Below are positions 22,954 to 31,154 of a stretch of DNA of 64,000 nucleotides, piece by piece; the first letter of the stretch is position 1; the number at the start of each line of letters is the position of its first letter. The stretch covers positions 62,001 through 126,000 of the forward strand of contig NZ_UTHA01000130.1 of assembly GCF_900582195.1 (NCBI RefSeq), in the 5' to 3' direction. A program made the translations under genes and the position numbers. Below the pieces are notes generated by a model. It did not search any database. It was not told where the DNA came from and saw only the letters and a list, made by a program, of their open reading frames with translations. This DNA comes from Pseudomonas viridiflava. GTDB taxonomy: Bacteria > Pseudomonadota > Gammaproteobacteria > Pseudomonadales > Pseudomonadaceae.

Positions 22954-24756
22954 TCATGCGCCACCACCTTCGCTATCCAAGGCTTCCGGGTCGATGACGT
23001 ACAACCGAGCAGATCCGCCGGCGGGGATGCGGTACTTTTTGGTCTTTCGGCTATCCCGATCGGTGTCGCGCTTGGCCAAGGCCCCGCCAACCTCCAGCGC
23101 CTTGATGACGCGGGTGAGGCCGAACCCGTGGGCGGCTTCGATGAGCGCGGACTTGTTGAACAGGAACAGTCGCTTGTTGGCGACCACCTCCCAGTACCCG
23201 GCGCGGTTGAAAACCTTGGCGTCCGCCTCTGGGGCGTCCACGTCGGAGAATCGGCTGCTGCCGTGCTTTTCGATAAAGTCGATGATGCCGGCCAGGATCT
23301 GACGGTCTTCGGCATTCCCTCCGCCGACACGGGAAAGCCATTCGCCGTAGAGCAGGCGGCAGTCGGCGAGGGCGGTACCGGGCTCCCACGGGAGCAGTCC
23401 ATAGGCGATGGCCATCTCGCCAGCCAGCGCGATCACGGCGAACCGGTCAGCGACACGGCCGGCCTGCGCGTTGTCCTCTACGAACTGGGCGCGGATGCCG
23501 TCAAAGTCACTGAGCAGGCCGGGCTTGTCATCGGCTGCGACAAGACGCTCCACGAACGCTGGCCCAAGGTGGCCATGGTGGGCGCCTACCGCGACGGTGA
23601 GCTGGCGGTGGAAGTCCGCGCCCTCAAGCCCATGCAATTCATCAAAGGCGCGATGGGTGCGGGTGCCGGCGTTCACGTCGACCATGCGGAGTTCGGCGCC
23701 GGCATGGGCAGCGTTACCGGATATGGCAGCGTGCTCGGACAGCGATCGCTCGCCGCTGGAGAGGGTGAGAAGCCGCCAGCTCAGTTTCGCACGGCCTTCA
23801 CGCTCTCGCGTCATGGTGCCTTTTCCCTGACCGTTGGCGAGGGAGTAGGCCATTTCCTGTACCCGCTTCGGGTCGGCGCGCTTGATCTCGTCCAAGGGCA
23901 GGATTGTGTCGTTACGACTGGATGCTTCGATCTCAAGGCCGCCTTTGGTCATGTCCCAACTGGCGGCGAACACGCCAGGGTCACCCCACACCGACGAGCC
24001 GATCAACTGCGCCAAGGACTTGCCGCTCGAGCTGTCGCCCACTAGGTGAACGCCACCACCCAGCACGCCGACCAGACTCAGCAGCGGGCCGGCCAACGAG
24101 CAGCCAATCGCCAGTGTCAGCACAGGGTTGCCGGCGCACTTTGCGGCCACTTCCGTTTGCCATTGCGCCAGCTCACCGCGGCGGCTGAAAAGAACCTGCG
24201 CCTTATTGCTGGCCTGGTATCTCACTTTGTCGCTGCCGATCGTCCTCCCGGGCAGCACGAACGCGCCCGATTCATGCCAACCCGGCCGGCTGGTGGTGGC
24301 GAACACTTCTGCAGGATGCTGGTCGAGCAGGTACTCCATGAACGTGCCGCGTTTCTTGAGGGCGATAATGACGCCCATCCCGAACAAGGCTCGCCGGGCG
24401 TCCTCGCCGCTGCCGCCGAACACCTCCATGGCGATGATCCATTCCTTAATTCCGCCCTCAGTGACTAGACGCAGCAACCGGCCCTCGCTGCCGTCGTCGC
24501 TATTGGTGGTGCGGGCCACGACCGTGACGGGGCTGGAGATCCATTCATCCGTGATAGGCCGGTCGGCGGTATCGCCCTCGGCGTCATCTTGATCGGCGGC
24601 GGTGCGTTTGAAACTGTGCCAGTAAACGCCGGGGCGAAGCTTGCGGCCCTTCTCGTTGATCACCCAATGTTCATACACCGCCCAGCAGGGGCGATCTGGC
24701 GCAATGGTCGCGGCGTCCGGCCGAAGGTTGATCACGTTGGTGTCAGGCTTGGACAT
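22954..24756 (-). CDS. DUF927 replication helicase of P4-like satellite
   Basis: A 600-residue protein with the DUF927 helicase/ATPase domain in the middle: Walker A GDSSSGKS, an acidic Walker B-like LPLDEIKRAD, and TLSSGERSLSEHA. The last 120 residues form a winged-helix-like tail that could bind the origin. ATG 24756 has GGAAG upstream and overlaps the primase stop by 14 bp. Such proteins follow a TOPRIM primase in satellites and integrative elements and replace the single P4 alpha protein. The iterons just downstream are the obvious target. Confidence 0.82.
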   Translation of the reverse strand: MSKPDTNVINLRPDAATIAPDRPCWAVYEHWVINEKGRKLRPGVYWHSFKRTAADQDDAEGDTADRPITDEWISSPVTVVARTTNSDDGSEGRLLRLVTEGGIKEWIIAMEVFGGSGEDARRALFGMGVIIALKKRGTFMEYLLDQHPAEVFATTSRPGWHESGAFVLPGRTIGSDKVRYQASNKAQVLFSRRGELAQWQTEVAAKCAGNPVLTLAIGCSLAGPLLSLVGVLGGGVHLVGDSSSGKSLAQLIGSSVWGDPGVFAASWDMTKGGLEIEASSRNDTILPLDEIKRADPKRVQEMAYSLANGQGKGTMTREREGRAKLSWRLLTLSSGERSLSEHAAISGNAAHAGAELRMVDVNAGTRTHRAFDELHGLEGADFHRQLTVAVGAHHGHLGPAFVERLVAADDKPGLLSDFDGIRAQFVEDNAQAGRVADRFAVIALAGEMAIAYGLLPWEPGTALADCRLLYGEWLSRVGGGNAEDRQILAGIIDFIEKHGSSRFSDVDAPEADAKVFNRAGYWEVVANKRLFLFNKSALIEAAHGFGLTRVIKALEVGGALAKRDTDRDSRKTKKYRIPAGGSARLYVIDPEALDSEGGGA

Positions 24757-25624
24757 GGGCGAGCTTCCAGTTGGCGAGGTCGTTGAAGTCGGTGAGGTCA
24801 TCGGGGGCGCCTTCCGGCCACTCAGGGAAAGCCACTTGGCCACCCACGGCTGCCGCCGCTGCGTTTGCCGCTGCGCGCCCCGGGTTGCCATCGGTGAGCC
24901 GGTCGTCGTCGCCGGCGATTACGATTGGCTGGTCCGGGTAGCGAGCGCGAAGGGCCGTCGCCGCCGGGAGCAAGTTACCCGCGTTCATAGCAGCGGCAAC
25001 GACATAGCCGCCGTGCTGGTGGAGGCTGGCGGCCGTCGCCCATCCTTCGCAGATGCAAAGCACAGAATCTGGCTCGATGATGCCCAGCGGCGAATAGGTG
25101 CCCTTGATCCGGCCGCCGAACAGGAAGCGCTTTTCGCCGTCCGGAGCAATTCGTTGCAGGTTGACCAACTGACCGTCCAGGTACAGCGGAACGAGTAGTT
25201 CAGCCCCACGCTGGCGCAAGCCGTAGGAGCGAACGCCCTTCGCCACCAGATACGAATGGTCTGGTGATGCGCGGCGCGCGTTGCGCCACCAGTGATTGGC
25301 CTTCGCCGCCGCTCGCTCATGGCGCTGGCGCTGGTCGGCCTCTCGCTGGCGCCTGGCCAGCTCAACACGTTCGCGGATCTGGGCCGCTTCGCGAGCGTCC
25401 ATCGGTTCGCGACTACACCAGGTACTGGCGCCTCCGGCCTTCCAACTGCCGAACGCTCCGGACGCGATGCCATCCAGATACAGCACGTACCAGCCGTTGA
25501 GTGAGCCGGGCTTGTCCTCCGGTACACGGAACCGGTGGATAGTGCCGTCGGCTGCGGGAAGCCAGTCGAGCTGGCCATAGACAGCCTGAAGCGCATCACG
25601 GAAAAGAATCGCTGCGTCAGTCAT
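24743..25624 (-). CDS. TOPRIM primase
   Basis: A 293-residue primase-like protein. It starts with a module that reads nucleic-acid substrate proteins (GWYVLYLDGIASGAFGSWK, common in phage/plasmid primases), then a coiled stretch, then the TOPRIM core with CEGWATAASL (Glu) and VIAGDDDRL (DxD). It should make primers for the element, together with the overlapping DUF927 helicase. Coupled by ATGA overlap to the preceding 84-codon-range gene. No zinc finger is seen at the N terminus. Confidence 0.82.
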   Translation of the reverse strand: MTDAAILFRDALQAVYGQLDWLPAADGTIHRFRVPEDKPGSLNGWYVLYLDGIASGAFGSWKAGGASTWCSREPMDAREAAQIRERVELARRQREADQRQRHERAAAKANHWWRNARRASPDHSYLVAKGVRSYGLRQRGAELLVPLYLDGQLVNLQRIAPDGEKRFLFGGRIKGTYSPLGIIEPDSVLCICEGWATAASLHQHGGYVVAAAMNAGNLLPAATALRARYPDQPIVIAGDDDRLTDGNPGRAAANAAAAAVGGQVAFPEWPEGAPDDLTDFNDLANWKLAHVQA

Positions 25625-25848
25625 GCGGCCCCCTTCGGCGGTGTAAACCGCTTGGCCAAGTTCTCCAATTTCTGCGTCAGGCGCTCCAGCTCATCGCAGT
25701 GGCGGCCCTGGTCGCCTTCCGAGATTCGCAGTTCCAGAAAGCCGACCAGCGTTTCCACCAGCAGCACATAGCTGGCGCTGTCGATATGAGCGCCAGCAGC
25801 GGGTGGGCCGCCACTCCCTTTGCGCTTGATTGGGGTCACATCACCCAT
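25621..25848 (-). CDS. Small hypothetical phage-type protein
   Basis: A 75-residue protein. ATG 25848 (MGDVTPIKRKG) follows GGGAGG. Residues 25-65 are a helical, heptad-like segment (YVLLVETLVGFLELRISEGDQGRHCDELERLTQKLENLAKRF). It overlaps both neighbours by a few bases in the tightly packed operon. Function unknown. Confidence 0.6.
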   Translation of the reverse strand: MGDVTPIKRKGSGGPPAAGAHIDSASYVLLVETLVGFLELRISEGDQGRHCDELERLTQKLENLAKRFTPPKGAA

Positions 25849-26128
25849 GGCTGACCTCCCGGCGATCAGCGCCAGCAAAGGCCCGGCAAACTTGGCCGTT
25901 GTTCACACCGTGCCAGCGGGTGATGTCGGCGATTGCGTCAACCAGACAGGCCGTCACCTGAGCATCAGCATTACGCATAACTACGCGCCCGCACTCTGCG
26001 TCGGCCTCGGTCAAAAATGGCCCCAGCAGTGCCTTGGGCACCTTCGGGTGAGTGACGTAAAACAGTTCGGTGGCTTTCTTCAGGCAAGCCGATCCCGTCG
26101 ACGCTGATGCGCCATTTTGAATTTTCAT
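25841..26128 (-). CDS. Small hypothetical phage-type protein
   Basis: A 95-residue soluble protein with ATELFYVTHPKVPKALLGPFLTEADAECGRVVMRNADAQVTACLVDAIADI. It overlaps the next gene by 8 bp and follows the 110-residue gene after 3 bp. Not recognised; part of the replication operon. Confidence 0.55.
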   Translation of the reverse strand: MKIQNGASASTGSACLKKATELFYVTHPKVPKALLGPFLTEADAECGRVVMRNADAQVTACLVDAIADITRWHGVNNGQVCRAFAGADRREVSHG

Positions 26129-26131
26129 GTT

Positions 26132-26464
26132 TTAAATCTCTTCGAAGTCTTTCGGCTCGAACCGCGCTGCGCCGCCGCGAATCACGCGCAAACCAAGTAC
26201 CGCAGCACGTGCCACGCGATCTATAAATCCGATTTCAAGATTGGTGGTGCGCCCGCCCATTCCGGCAATCGCAAACTGAATAGCGTTGAACGCTTCGGTT
26301 TCATCGTGGGTGGCCAGCTCGAATACTTCGCCTTCGAAGAACTGGATACCTTTCTGCCAGTCGACCGCTACGCCGGGATTGTTCCGAGGCCAGTTGATCA
26401 GTCGTCCTTCGGGATCGCGCTTCGTGAAGCTCAGGTGCTCCCGTGATCGGATAGAGGCGCTCAT
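26132..26464 (-). CDS. Hypothetical phage-type protein
   Basis: A 110-residue protein, predicted mixed alpha/beta (INWPRNNPGVAVDWQKGIQFFEGEVFELATHDETEAFNAIQFAIAGMGG). The start overlaps the stop of the upstream gene by 4 bp. I do not recognise it. Confidence 0.6.
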   Translation of the reverse strand: MSASIRSREHLSFTKRDPEGRLINWPRNNPGVAVDWQKGIQFFEGEVFELATHDETEAFNAIQFAIAGMGGRTTNLEIGFIDRVARAAVLGLRVIRGGAARFEPKDFEEI

Positions 26465-26706
26465 TTGGCCATCTCCGCGGCATCCAGCGCCTTCTGTATC
26501 TGTTCGACTTCGCTGTCGACATAGTTCGCCCAGTCGTACCCGAGGAAGCTGCCAAGGCTGGCCAGCTCTTCGATATCGTGCGACTTGCCGTGCTTCAGGT
26601 CCTTTGTGATCGCGTTGAACAACACCCGCATATTGCTGATGCGTTCGTGTGTGGCGCGCAGCAGCTCAAGGGCTTCGTCGGCGAGGCGAGCGATTGGCTG
26701 GCTCAT
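26461..26706 (-). CDS. Hypothetical phage-type protein
   Basis: An 81-residue, acidic, mostly helical protein (LADEALELLRATHERISNMRVLFNAITKDLKHG). Both ends overlap neighbours by 4 bp (ATGA), so it is translated in a coupled chain. Function unknown. Confidence 0.6.
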   Translation of the reverse strand: MSQPIARLADEALELLRATHERISNMRVLFNAITKDLKHGKSHDIEELASLGSFLGYDWANYVDSEVEQIQKALDAAEMAK

Positions 26707-26861
26707 TGCACGCCCCCTGAGGTTTCCAATGTGCGGACTATGGTCATGTGAGCGTTGTAGCGAGCGAGGCGAACGGAGAGGGACGAGTTTGCGCGGAGAG
26801 CACTCAGGGCCATACGGCGGTGAGCAAGGGCGCGAATTGCGGACGGAATGAGGGCCGGCAT
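26703..26861 (-). CDS. Very small basic protein at operon head
   Basis: A 52-residue Arg- and Ala-rich peptide (MPALIPSAIRALAHRRMALSALRANSS). ATG 26861 has AAGGAG at 9 nt and its stop overlaps the next start (ATGA), which supports real translation. The longer frame up to 27182 runs through the structured intergenic sequence and is not credible. Confidence 0.5.
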   Translation of the reverse strand: MPALIPSAIRALAHRRMALSALRANSSLSVRLARYNAHMTIVRTLETSGGVQ

Positions 26862-27178
26862 CTGTAAAGCTCCTTCTGCTAACGAGGAGCTGCCACGATC
26901 CTTCCTACGGGATTGGGTGGCAGCTGTGCGCGGGGTAGGAATACCGGGGCAAAAGGAGCCCGGCCAGGCCGAAGCCTGCCCGCACACAGCCGCCATAACA
27001 CGGAACTGCAAGCGAAAAAAAACGCCTGCAGAAGTGATCTGGGCGCTGTTGCGCCTTTTGCTTCTCGGGTTCCTACGCCCGGTCGCTGAATTTGCAGCGA
27101 CAGATAAACCATACCGACGGGCGCGACTGCTGGCAAGAAAAGTTATCGACTGTTCATCCCCGATAATGAGCAAGGCGT
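26862..27178. other. Gap between KilA-N gene and replication operon
   Basis: 317 bp without a credible protein gene. It contains the structured element described above and must also hold the leader of the minus-strand replication operon. Frames on either strand here are Arg- and Pro-rich and without RBS. Confidence 0.5.
26885..27060 (+). ncRNA. Candidate structured RNA
   Basis: This gene-free stretch folds into several perfect helices: AGCTGCCAC/GTGGCAGCT (26888-26896 with 26917-26925); GTGCG/CGCAC (26926-26930 with 26981-26985) enclosing CCGGG/CCCGG (26944-26963) and CAGGC-CGAA-GCCTG (26965-26978); CTGCA-GCG/CGC-TGCAG with an A8 loop (27006-27031); and GGCGC-TGTT-GCGCC followed by TTTT (27042-27059), a terminator shape on the + strand. 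P4 satellites use a small immunity RNA near their replication genes. Strand and function are inferred. Confidence 0.45.
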
Positions 27179-27862
27179 TCATGCGGCATCACTCCGAAGG
27201 TGCTTGGAGGTAAGGCTTTGGACATAGCGCAATAGGGATGCTTTGCGGGCCGCGAAGTCTTTGCCCTGGCCGATCAGCAGCACGTCGCGGATCTCAATCA
27301 GAGTGACCAGCACCAGCTCATGCGCGCTGAGTTGATCGCGATTGCGGCCGGCGAATTGTCCGGTGATTGCCTGGTTGATTAGCTTGGCTTCATTGATGAA
27401 GTGGTGCCGCTGGGGAGTCTTGCCGCTCTCCTCGTGGGCGATCGCCAGCGCTTCACACAGGCCGCGATAGCCAATAGCCGACTGCTGGCGTGCTTGTTGC
27501 CAATTCGCCTGGTCGCCGTGTATCAGCGCCTCGATCTGCATGTCACACCAGACAGAGAACTTGGCATCACACCAGCGGGCGAACGCCACTGCCAGCTTGG
27601 GGTGGAGCCAAGTGCCGCCGGCGTTACCGCGGCGAGATTTCAAATACCCGGATTTCCGGGTATTCACGATAGCGGACGGCCCCGAGCCGGGATGCTGAAT
27701 CTCATCCAGCGCACGGATGTACTCGAGTGTCTCAGCGTTATCGAGCCAATGATCCAGGCGCTTGCCGAAGCGTTCAGCGATCACTGTCGCGTGAAGCCAG
27801 CCTTCGGCGTTGAATGTGACTGTGTGGCCTTGGTAGTCGAATGGAATTATGCGGGCTGTCAT
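27179..27862 (-). CDS. KilA-N domain protein
   Basis: A 227-residue protein whose first 115 residues are a KilA-N DNA-binding domain (FNAEGWLHATVIAERFGKRLDHWLDN... TWLHPKLAVAFARWCDAKFSVWCDMQIEALI). The rest is helical. KilA-N proteins in phages are DNA-binding regulators or antirepressors. ATG 27862 overlaps the stop of the HTH gene by 4 bp; the start is third in the alpA operon. Confidence 0.8.
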   Translation of the reverse strand: MTARIIPFDYQGHTVTFNAEGWLHATVIAERFGKRLDHWLDNAETLEYIRALDEIQHPGSGPSAIVNTRKSGYLKSRRGNAGGTWLHPKLAVAFARWCDAKFSVWCDMQIEALIHGDQANWQQARQQSAIGYRGLCEALAIAHEESGKTPQRHHFINEAKLINQAITGQFAGRNRDQLSAHELVLVTLIEIRDVLLIGQGKDFAARKASLLRYVQSLTSKHLRSDAA

Positions 27863-28161
27863 GCTGCCACCTTCGCACTTGGTTCAGCGATCAGTGTGTA
27901 AACGGCAACGCCGCGGTGAATGCGCCCCCATTCATCCGTCATGGTGATGCGGTTAGTGATGATCTTGTAGCCGGCATTACGCAAGTCGCAGATACGGGCA
28001 CCAGGACGGCAGATGTTCAGCTCGCGCATGATGGTGAAGGTGTCAGCAGGCCCCTTACGAAGATGCGGAACAAGGCGTACTAGTTGGGCGTGGTTACTGG
28101 TATTCTCGACGCGAGTATTTTCGTGGCTGGCCTGTTGGTCGGCCATTTTTTTGTCTTTCAT
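27859..28161 (-). CDS. Helix-turn-helix domain protein
   Basis: A 100-residue protein with a winged helix-like core: LRKGPADTFTIMRELNICRPGARICDLRNAGYKIITNRI, then a beta wing with WGRIHRGVAVYTL. Proteins of this kind are common in Pseudomonas prophages upstream of replication genes. It starts directly after the AlpA stop and overlaps the KilA-N gene. Confidence 0.7.
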   Translation of the reverse strand: MKDKKMADQQASHENTRVENTSNHAQLVRLVPHLRKGPADTFTIMRELNICRPGARICDLRNAGYKIITNRITMTDEWGRIHRGVAVYTLIAEPSAKVAA

Positions 28162-28431
28162 TTATGCGGCCTCACTACGCAGGGCGATGCGTTGGCGCAC
28201 CCATGCTTGGGCTTCGGCCAAAACCCAGCCCACAGGGGCCCCACGCGATTTGCTATCGCTCAGTGGTACGGGGCGAGGGAAGGTTGGATCGTCTTTAAGG
28301 CGTTTGTAGATCGTCGGACGGGCGTATCCGGTGATCACCGACAGTTCACTGATACGGATGATGACCGTGGCCGGGTCGAATTGGTGAGTGATCGCAGCGG
28401 CGGGCTGAGTCTTTGATAGCGTGGTGTGCAT
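28162..28431 (-). CDS. AlpA family regulator
   Basis: An 89-residue AlpA/excisionase-like protein: IIRISELSVITGYARPTIYKRLKDDPTFPRPV is the MerR-like HTH used by AlpA, with a GWV...AWVRQR end. In P4-like elements AlpA (Vis-like) acts as excision factor and transcription activator. It is first in its operon, and the upstream 160 bp carry three copies of a palindromic operator. It could control excision by the integrase at 29738-30964. Confidence 0.82.
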   Translation of the reverse strand: MHTTLSKTQPAAAITHQFDPATVIIRISELSVITGYARPTIYKRLKDDPTFPRPVPLSDSKSRGAPVGWVLAEAQAWVRQRIALRSEAA

Positions 28432-28492
28432 ATTGTGTATCCCCCTTTGTATAGATGACGGGATACAGAATGAATGTGCACGTTATCCAACG

Positions 28493-28597
28493 AATAGGTC
28501 ACCCATTATTGGTAATAGGTCACCTATTTTGTATTTCTTATCCACAATTAAAACCTGATAGCCAATGAATACACGGGCTTGAAATGGGTGACCTATT
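28493..28597. promoter_or_regulatory. Triple palindromic operator upstream of alpA
   Basis: AATAGGTCACCTATT at 28514-28528 is a perfect palindrome around one base. AATAGGTCACCCATT at 28493-28507 has one mismatch. AATGGGTGACCTATT at 28583-28597 is the exact reverse complement of the 28493 copy and overlaps the stop codon of the upstream gene. A further repeat, TGTATCCC/GGGATACA, lies at 28435-28467. Such multiple sites suggest cooperative repression of the alpA operon. Confidence 0.7.
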
Positions 28598-29573
28598 ATC
28601 TTGATCTGATAGCCCCGCTTCCGGTCCCGCGCCAGCCAATAATTACCGAGAGGCGTTTGGCCTTCGCGCTTGGATTCCTTAACGTCCCCACTTCCAAATC
28701 ACCGCGCTCTTTGAGCCAGTCCAAGACCAGACTGAGTGCGCCGCGCCCTCCAGGTCCCGACGGGTTGTAGGTGCCACTCTGTGTAAGCTCGGTCCAGCAC
28801 TCAAAGGCTTCATTCAAGCCAGCAGGGTGTAGCGGTGAGTAGGGGTTAAAACAGGCCGCAAAGGTCGTCATTCTCTCCGTGAGGCTTAGTATCTCTAAAT
28901 CCCGGTCCTGTATTTTTCGATCTTTTGCAGTCAGCTCGTTATAGAAGTTCCGATTTTCATCAGACAGCGTTTTCTCCTTGGCTCTAGCTTCAGCGAGTAA
29001 TGCCTCTACTACGGCTAAGCGACTTTCAGCATGAAGTCGAGCTATGGCGTCCTTGCTAGCCGCTTCCTGAGCCTTTCTTTGATCATTTTGGATGACTAGC
29101 TTTCTTTGAAGATCTCTGTAGCCGTCAGAGTCAAGGGCTGGGGGCTGATCTTCATAAATGCTGATGAAGCTCGCATTGGCCATCTTAAGAATTTGAGAGC
29201 TGTGGACGGTTTCGACTTGGGCTGGTTGGATTTGTCCGAGTCTTTCTTTAGCCGCTTCTACTTTATCTCTGAGCCACTCACGACTAATCATCACTGTGTG
29301 CGATTCGACGATCTCAAATGGAGTTTCGAAAAGCACTGGCACAAATTTCCCAGTGGCTTTCCTGAAATATCTTGAGATGTCTAGGTAGGTGATTGGAGGG
29401 CGACCGTCAGGATCAGAACTGCCATTCACGTAGATGGTTTCAGGATTGAATTCAGACTCTGGCTCAACTATAGAGCTGAGTTGATCAGCTATAGCGCCAA
29501 GCAAGGCTGGATTCGTTGTCTTCAGCAACGAGCACGAAGTCTCCAGAGAGACATAGCTGGATTTTTTTGTCAT
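28596..29573 (-). CDS. Hypothetical protein with coiled coil
   Basis: A 325-residue protein. Residues 1-150 are of unknown fold (TYLDISRYFRKATGKFVPVLFE), 150-235 are a coiled coil (RDLQRKLVIQNDQRKAQEAASKD... LSDENRNFYNELTAKDRKIQDRDLEI), and the C-terminal 80 residues form a small domain (PAGLNEAFECWTELTQSGTYNP, GALSLVLDWLKERGDLEVGTLRNPSAKAKRLSVIIGW). A KfrA-like or other DNA-binding coiled-coil protein is possible. It lies between integrase and alpA, where many elements keep a control gene. Confidence 0.6.
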   Translation of the reverse strand: MTKKSSYVSLETSCSLLKTTNPALLGAIADQLSSIVEPESEFNPETIYVNGSSDPDGRPPITYLDISRYFRKATGKFVPVLFETPFEIVESHTVMISREWLRDKVEAAKERLGQIQPAQVETVHSSQILKMANASFISIYEDQPPALDSDGYRDLQRKLVIQNDQRKAQEAASKDAIARLHAESRLAVVEALLAEARAKEKTLSDENRNFYNELTAKDRKIQDRDLEILSLTERMTTFAACFNPYSPLHPAGLNEAFECWTELTQSGTYNPSGPGGRGALSLVLDWLKERGDLEVGTLRNPSAKAKRLSVIIGWRGTGSGAIRSR

Positions 29574-29737
29574 TCCGCCCCCCTGGCGTTCCTTTTAGTT
29601 ATAGATAGCTGGTCGCCACGTGCGGACTGCATGCTTTGGCTTGAAAAAAGTAAGCGCTGCTAACGGCTAGTACTGGCTATCTGAACAGTAATGGCGCTCA
29701 GTCTATATCTGTCTATGAGAACAATGGAAGGCCCGAA

Positions 29738-30964
29738 TCAGGCCCTCTTGATCGCGACAACATTCCCATTGGTCAGCTTGTCCAAGTGATCTGCATACCA
29801 CTGCATCATGGTTGTACGCTGAGGTAGGTAGATCGCTTTGTTGTAAACACCGGCAATGCCCTCTTTGACGTGAGAGAGCTGGGCTTCGATATGGTTTTCG
29901 TCAAACCCGTGCTCGTTGAGAATCGTCGAGGCGATATGGCGGAAACCGTGCCCAGTCTGGCGGCCTTCATACCCGAGACGACGCAGTGCCATCAGGAATA
30001 CCGTATTGGAACGGGCTTTGGTTGTATCGCTTCGGCCTGGGAACAGCATCGGGTAGGCACCGGTGAGCGCTTGCAAATTGCGCAACAACTCGACTGCCTG
30101 AGTTGGCAGTGGCACCAAGTGTTCTCGGCGGCGCTTCATGCGCTCGGCCGGGATCGACCACAGGGCTTTATCCAGGTCGAATTCGGACCAGCGTGCTTCG
30201 CGCAATTCTGAAGGGCGACAAGCGAGCATGGATAGGAGGTGAAGACCTATGCGGATATCGGTTGCGCTTGGGTACGCTCGGATCGCCCGTAGGAGAGGTG
30301 GTAACTCTTCCGGGGATACATGGGCATAGTTCTCGGCGGCCTTGGTCTGGAGGAATTTGTGCAGCCCCTCCAGTGGGTTGTGTGTTGCGCGACCGGTGAC
30401 CCGCGCCAGGTCGTAAATCTCGCGGCACATACCGCGGACACGACTGGTCTGCTCAATGATTCCTTTCTGCTCCATCGCCCGCAGAAACTCCATCCATTCC
30501 ATTGGCAGGATCTCGCGATAGATCCTTTTGCCAAAGACGGGGAAAACATGAAGCTCCAGAGCGCCTATGGTTCGTACCGCGGTGCCGTCAGTCCAGCTCT
30601 TGCGCTTGGCCGCGTACCACTCACGAGCAAGTGACTCGAACGTGTGGCCGGCGGCTTCGTCTTCAGCCGCTTTTCTGGCGCGCTTGGTCGCCAGTGGATT
30701 GCTGCCTTGCGCTGCGTCTGCTCGCAACTCTGCCGCTTTCTTGCGAGCCATGGCGCCGCTGACTGTGGGATAGCTGCCCAAACCCAGCCACGACCATTTG
30801 CCGTCAGCTTTTTTGTAGCGCAGCTGCCATGACTTGTTCCCGTCCGGGCGCACGCGCAGGTACAAGCTGTCCCCGTCATGTTCACGGTATTCCTTTACCT
30901 CTGGCTCAAGGGTCGACAGCACCGTGTCGGCCAGTGGGCGGCGCTTGATTTCGCTGCGCTTCAC
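29738..30964 (-). CDS. P4-type tyrosine integrase
   Basis: A 408-residue integrase that inserts the element into ssrA. Residues 1-90 are the DUF4102 arm-binding domain (LYLRVRPDGNKSWQLRYKKADGKWSWLGLGSYP), 100-200 the core-binding SAM-like domain, and the rest the catalytic domain with Arg in ACRPSELREARW, HGFRH, QLSHV and the nucleophile Tyr in YNKAIYLPQR. GTG 30964 follows GGGGGT. It lies 166 bp from ssrA, the normal position for this class, with paired arm sites in between. It appears intact, so the element may still move. Confidence 0.93.
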   Translation of the reverse strand: MKRSEIKRRPLADTVLSTLEPEVKEYREHDGDSLYLRVRPDGNKSWQLRYKKADGKWSWLGLGSYPTVSGAMARKKAAELRADAAQGSNPLATKRARKAAEDEAAGHTFESLAREWYAAKRKSWTDGTAVRTIGALELHVFPVFGKRIYREILPMEWMEFLRAMEQKGIIEQTSRVRGMCREIYDLARVTGRATHNPLEGLHKFLQTKAAENYAHVSPEELPPLLRAIRAYPSATDIRIGLHLLSMLACRPSELREARWSEFDLDKALWSIPAERMKRRREHLVPLPTQAVELLRNLQALTGAYPMLFPGRSDTTKARSNTVFLMALRRLGYEGRQTGHGFRHIASTILNEHGFDENHIEAQLSHVKEGIAGVYNKAIYLPQRTTMMQWYADHLDKLTNGNVVAIKRA

Positions 30965-30997
30965 TCTTTGTACCCCCTAGTTTCAATTATTGCAGAA

Positions 30998-31018
30998 GAT
31001 ACACGGCAGGATACACGG
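30998..31018. repeat. Paired integrase arm-type sites, right
   Basis: GATACACGG at 30998 and 31010 (12-bp spacing) between integrase and ssrA, with a third GATACA at 31044. They match the pair at 11467-11488 near the left end. Confidence 0.55.
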
Positions 31019-31063
31019 GCAGTTCGTGTAGGGGTAGATGAGGAGATACAGTCAGAAACAAGA

Positions 31064-31084
31064 AAGCCCGCACTAGGCGGGCTT
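31064..31084 (-). terminator. Terminator of ssrA (element-borne)
   Basis: AAGCCCGC/GCGGGCTT with a 5-nt loop, followed on the minus strand by TTTCTTGTTT. It ends tmRNA transcription 47 bp after the mature 3' end. It came with the element; the native one is at 11357-11378. Confidence 0.75.
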
Positions 31085-31129
31085 CTTGAGGCGTTTCATA
31101 GACTGTCTGAGACAGGTCTAAACAGCTAT

Positions 31130-31154
31130 TTGGTGGAGCCGGGGGGATTTGAAC
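31130..31154. repeat. Right attachment site within ssrA 3' end (attR)
   Basis: The functional ssrA 3' end. It matches 11389-11413 in 22 of 25 bases. The element regenerates the tmRNA acceptor end on this side, so ssrA stays intact. Confidence 0.8.

Noticed and set aside
23128..24045. 305-codon open frame on the plus strand
   Set aside because: Antisense to the DUF927 helicase gene, which has clear motifs and coupling to the primase.
26862..27182. N-terminal extension of the small basic gene (to 159 residues)
   Set aside because: It crosses the structured non-coding segment; the RBS and start at 26861 are much better.
27598..27612. Third copy of the attachment site (GGTGGAGCC)
   Set aside because: Only nine bases match, and they lie inside the KilA-N coding sequence; chance.
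28435..28467. Integrase arm-type GGATACA sites upstream of alpA
   Set aside because: The words form an inverted repeat around the alpA RBS, not a direct repeat with 12-bp spacing, so an operator or RBS role is more likely.
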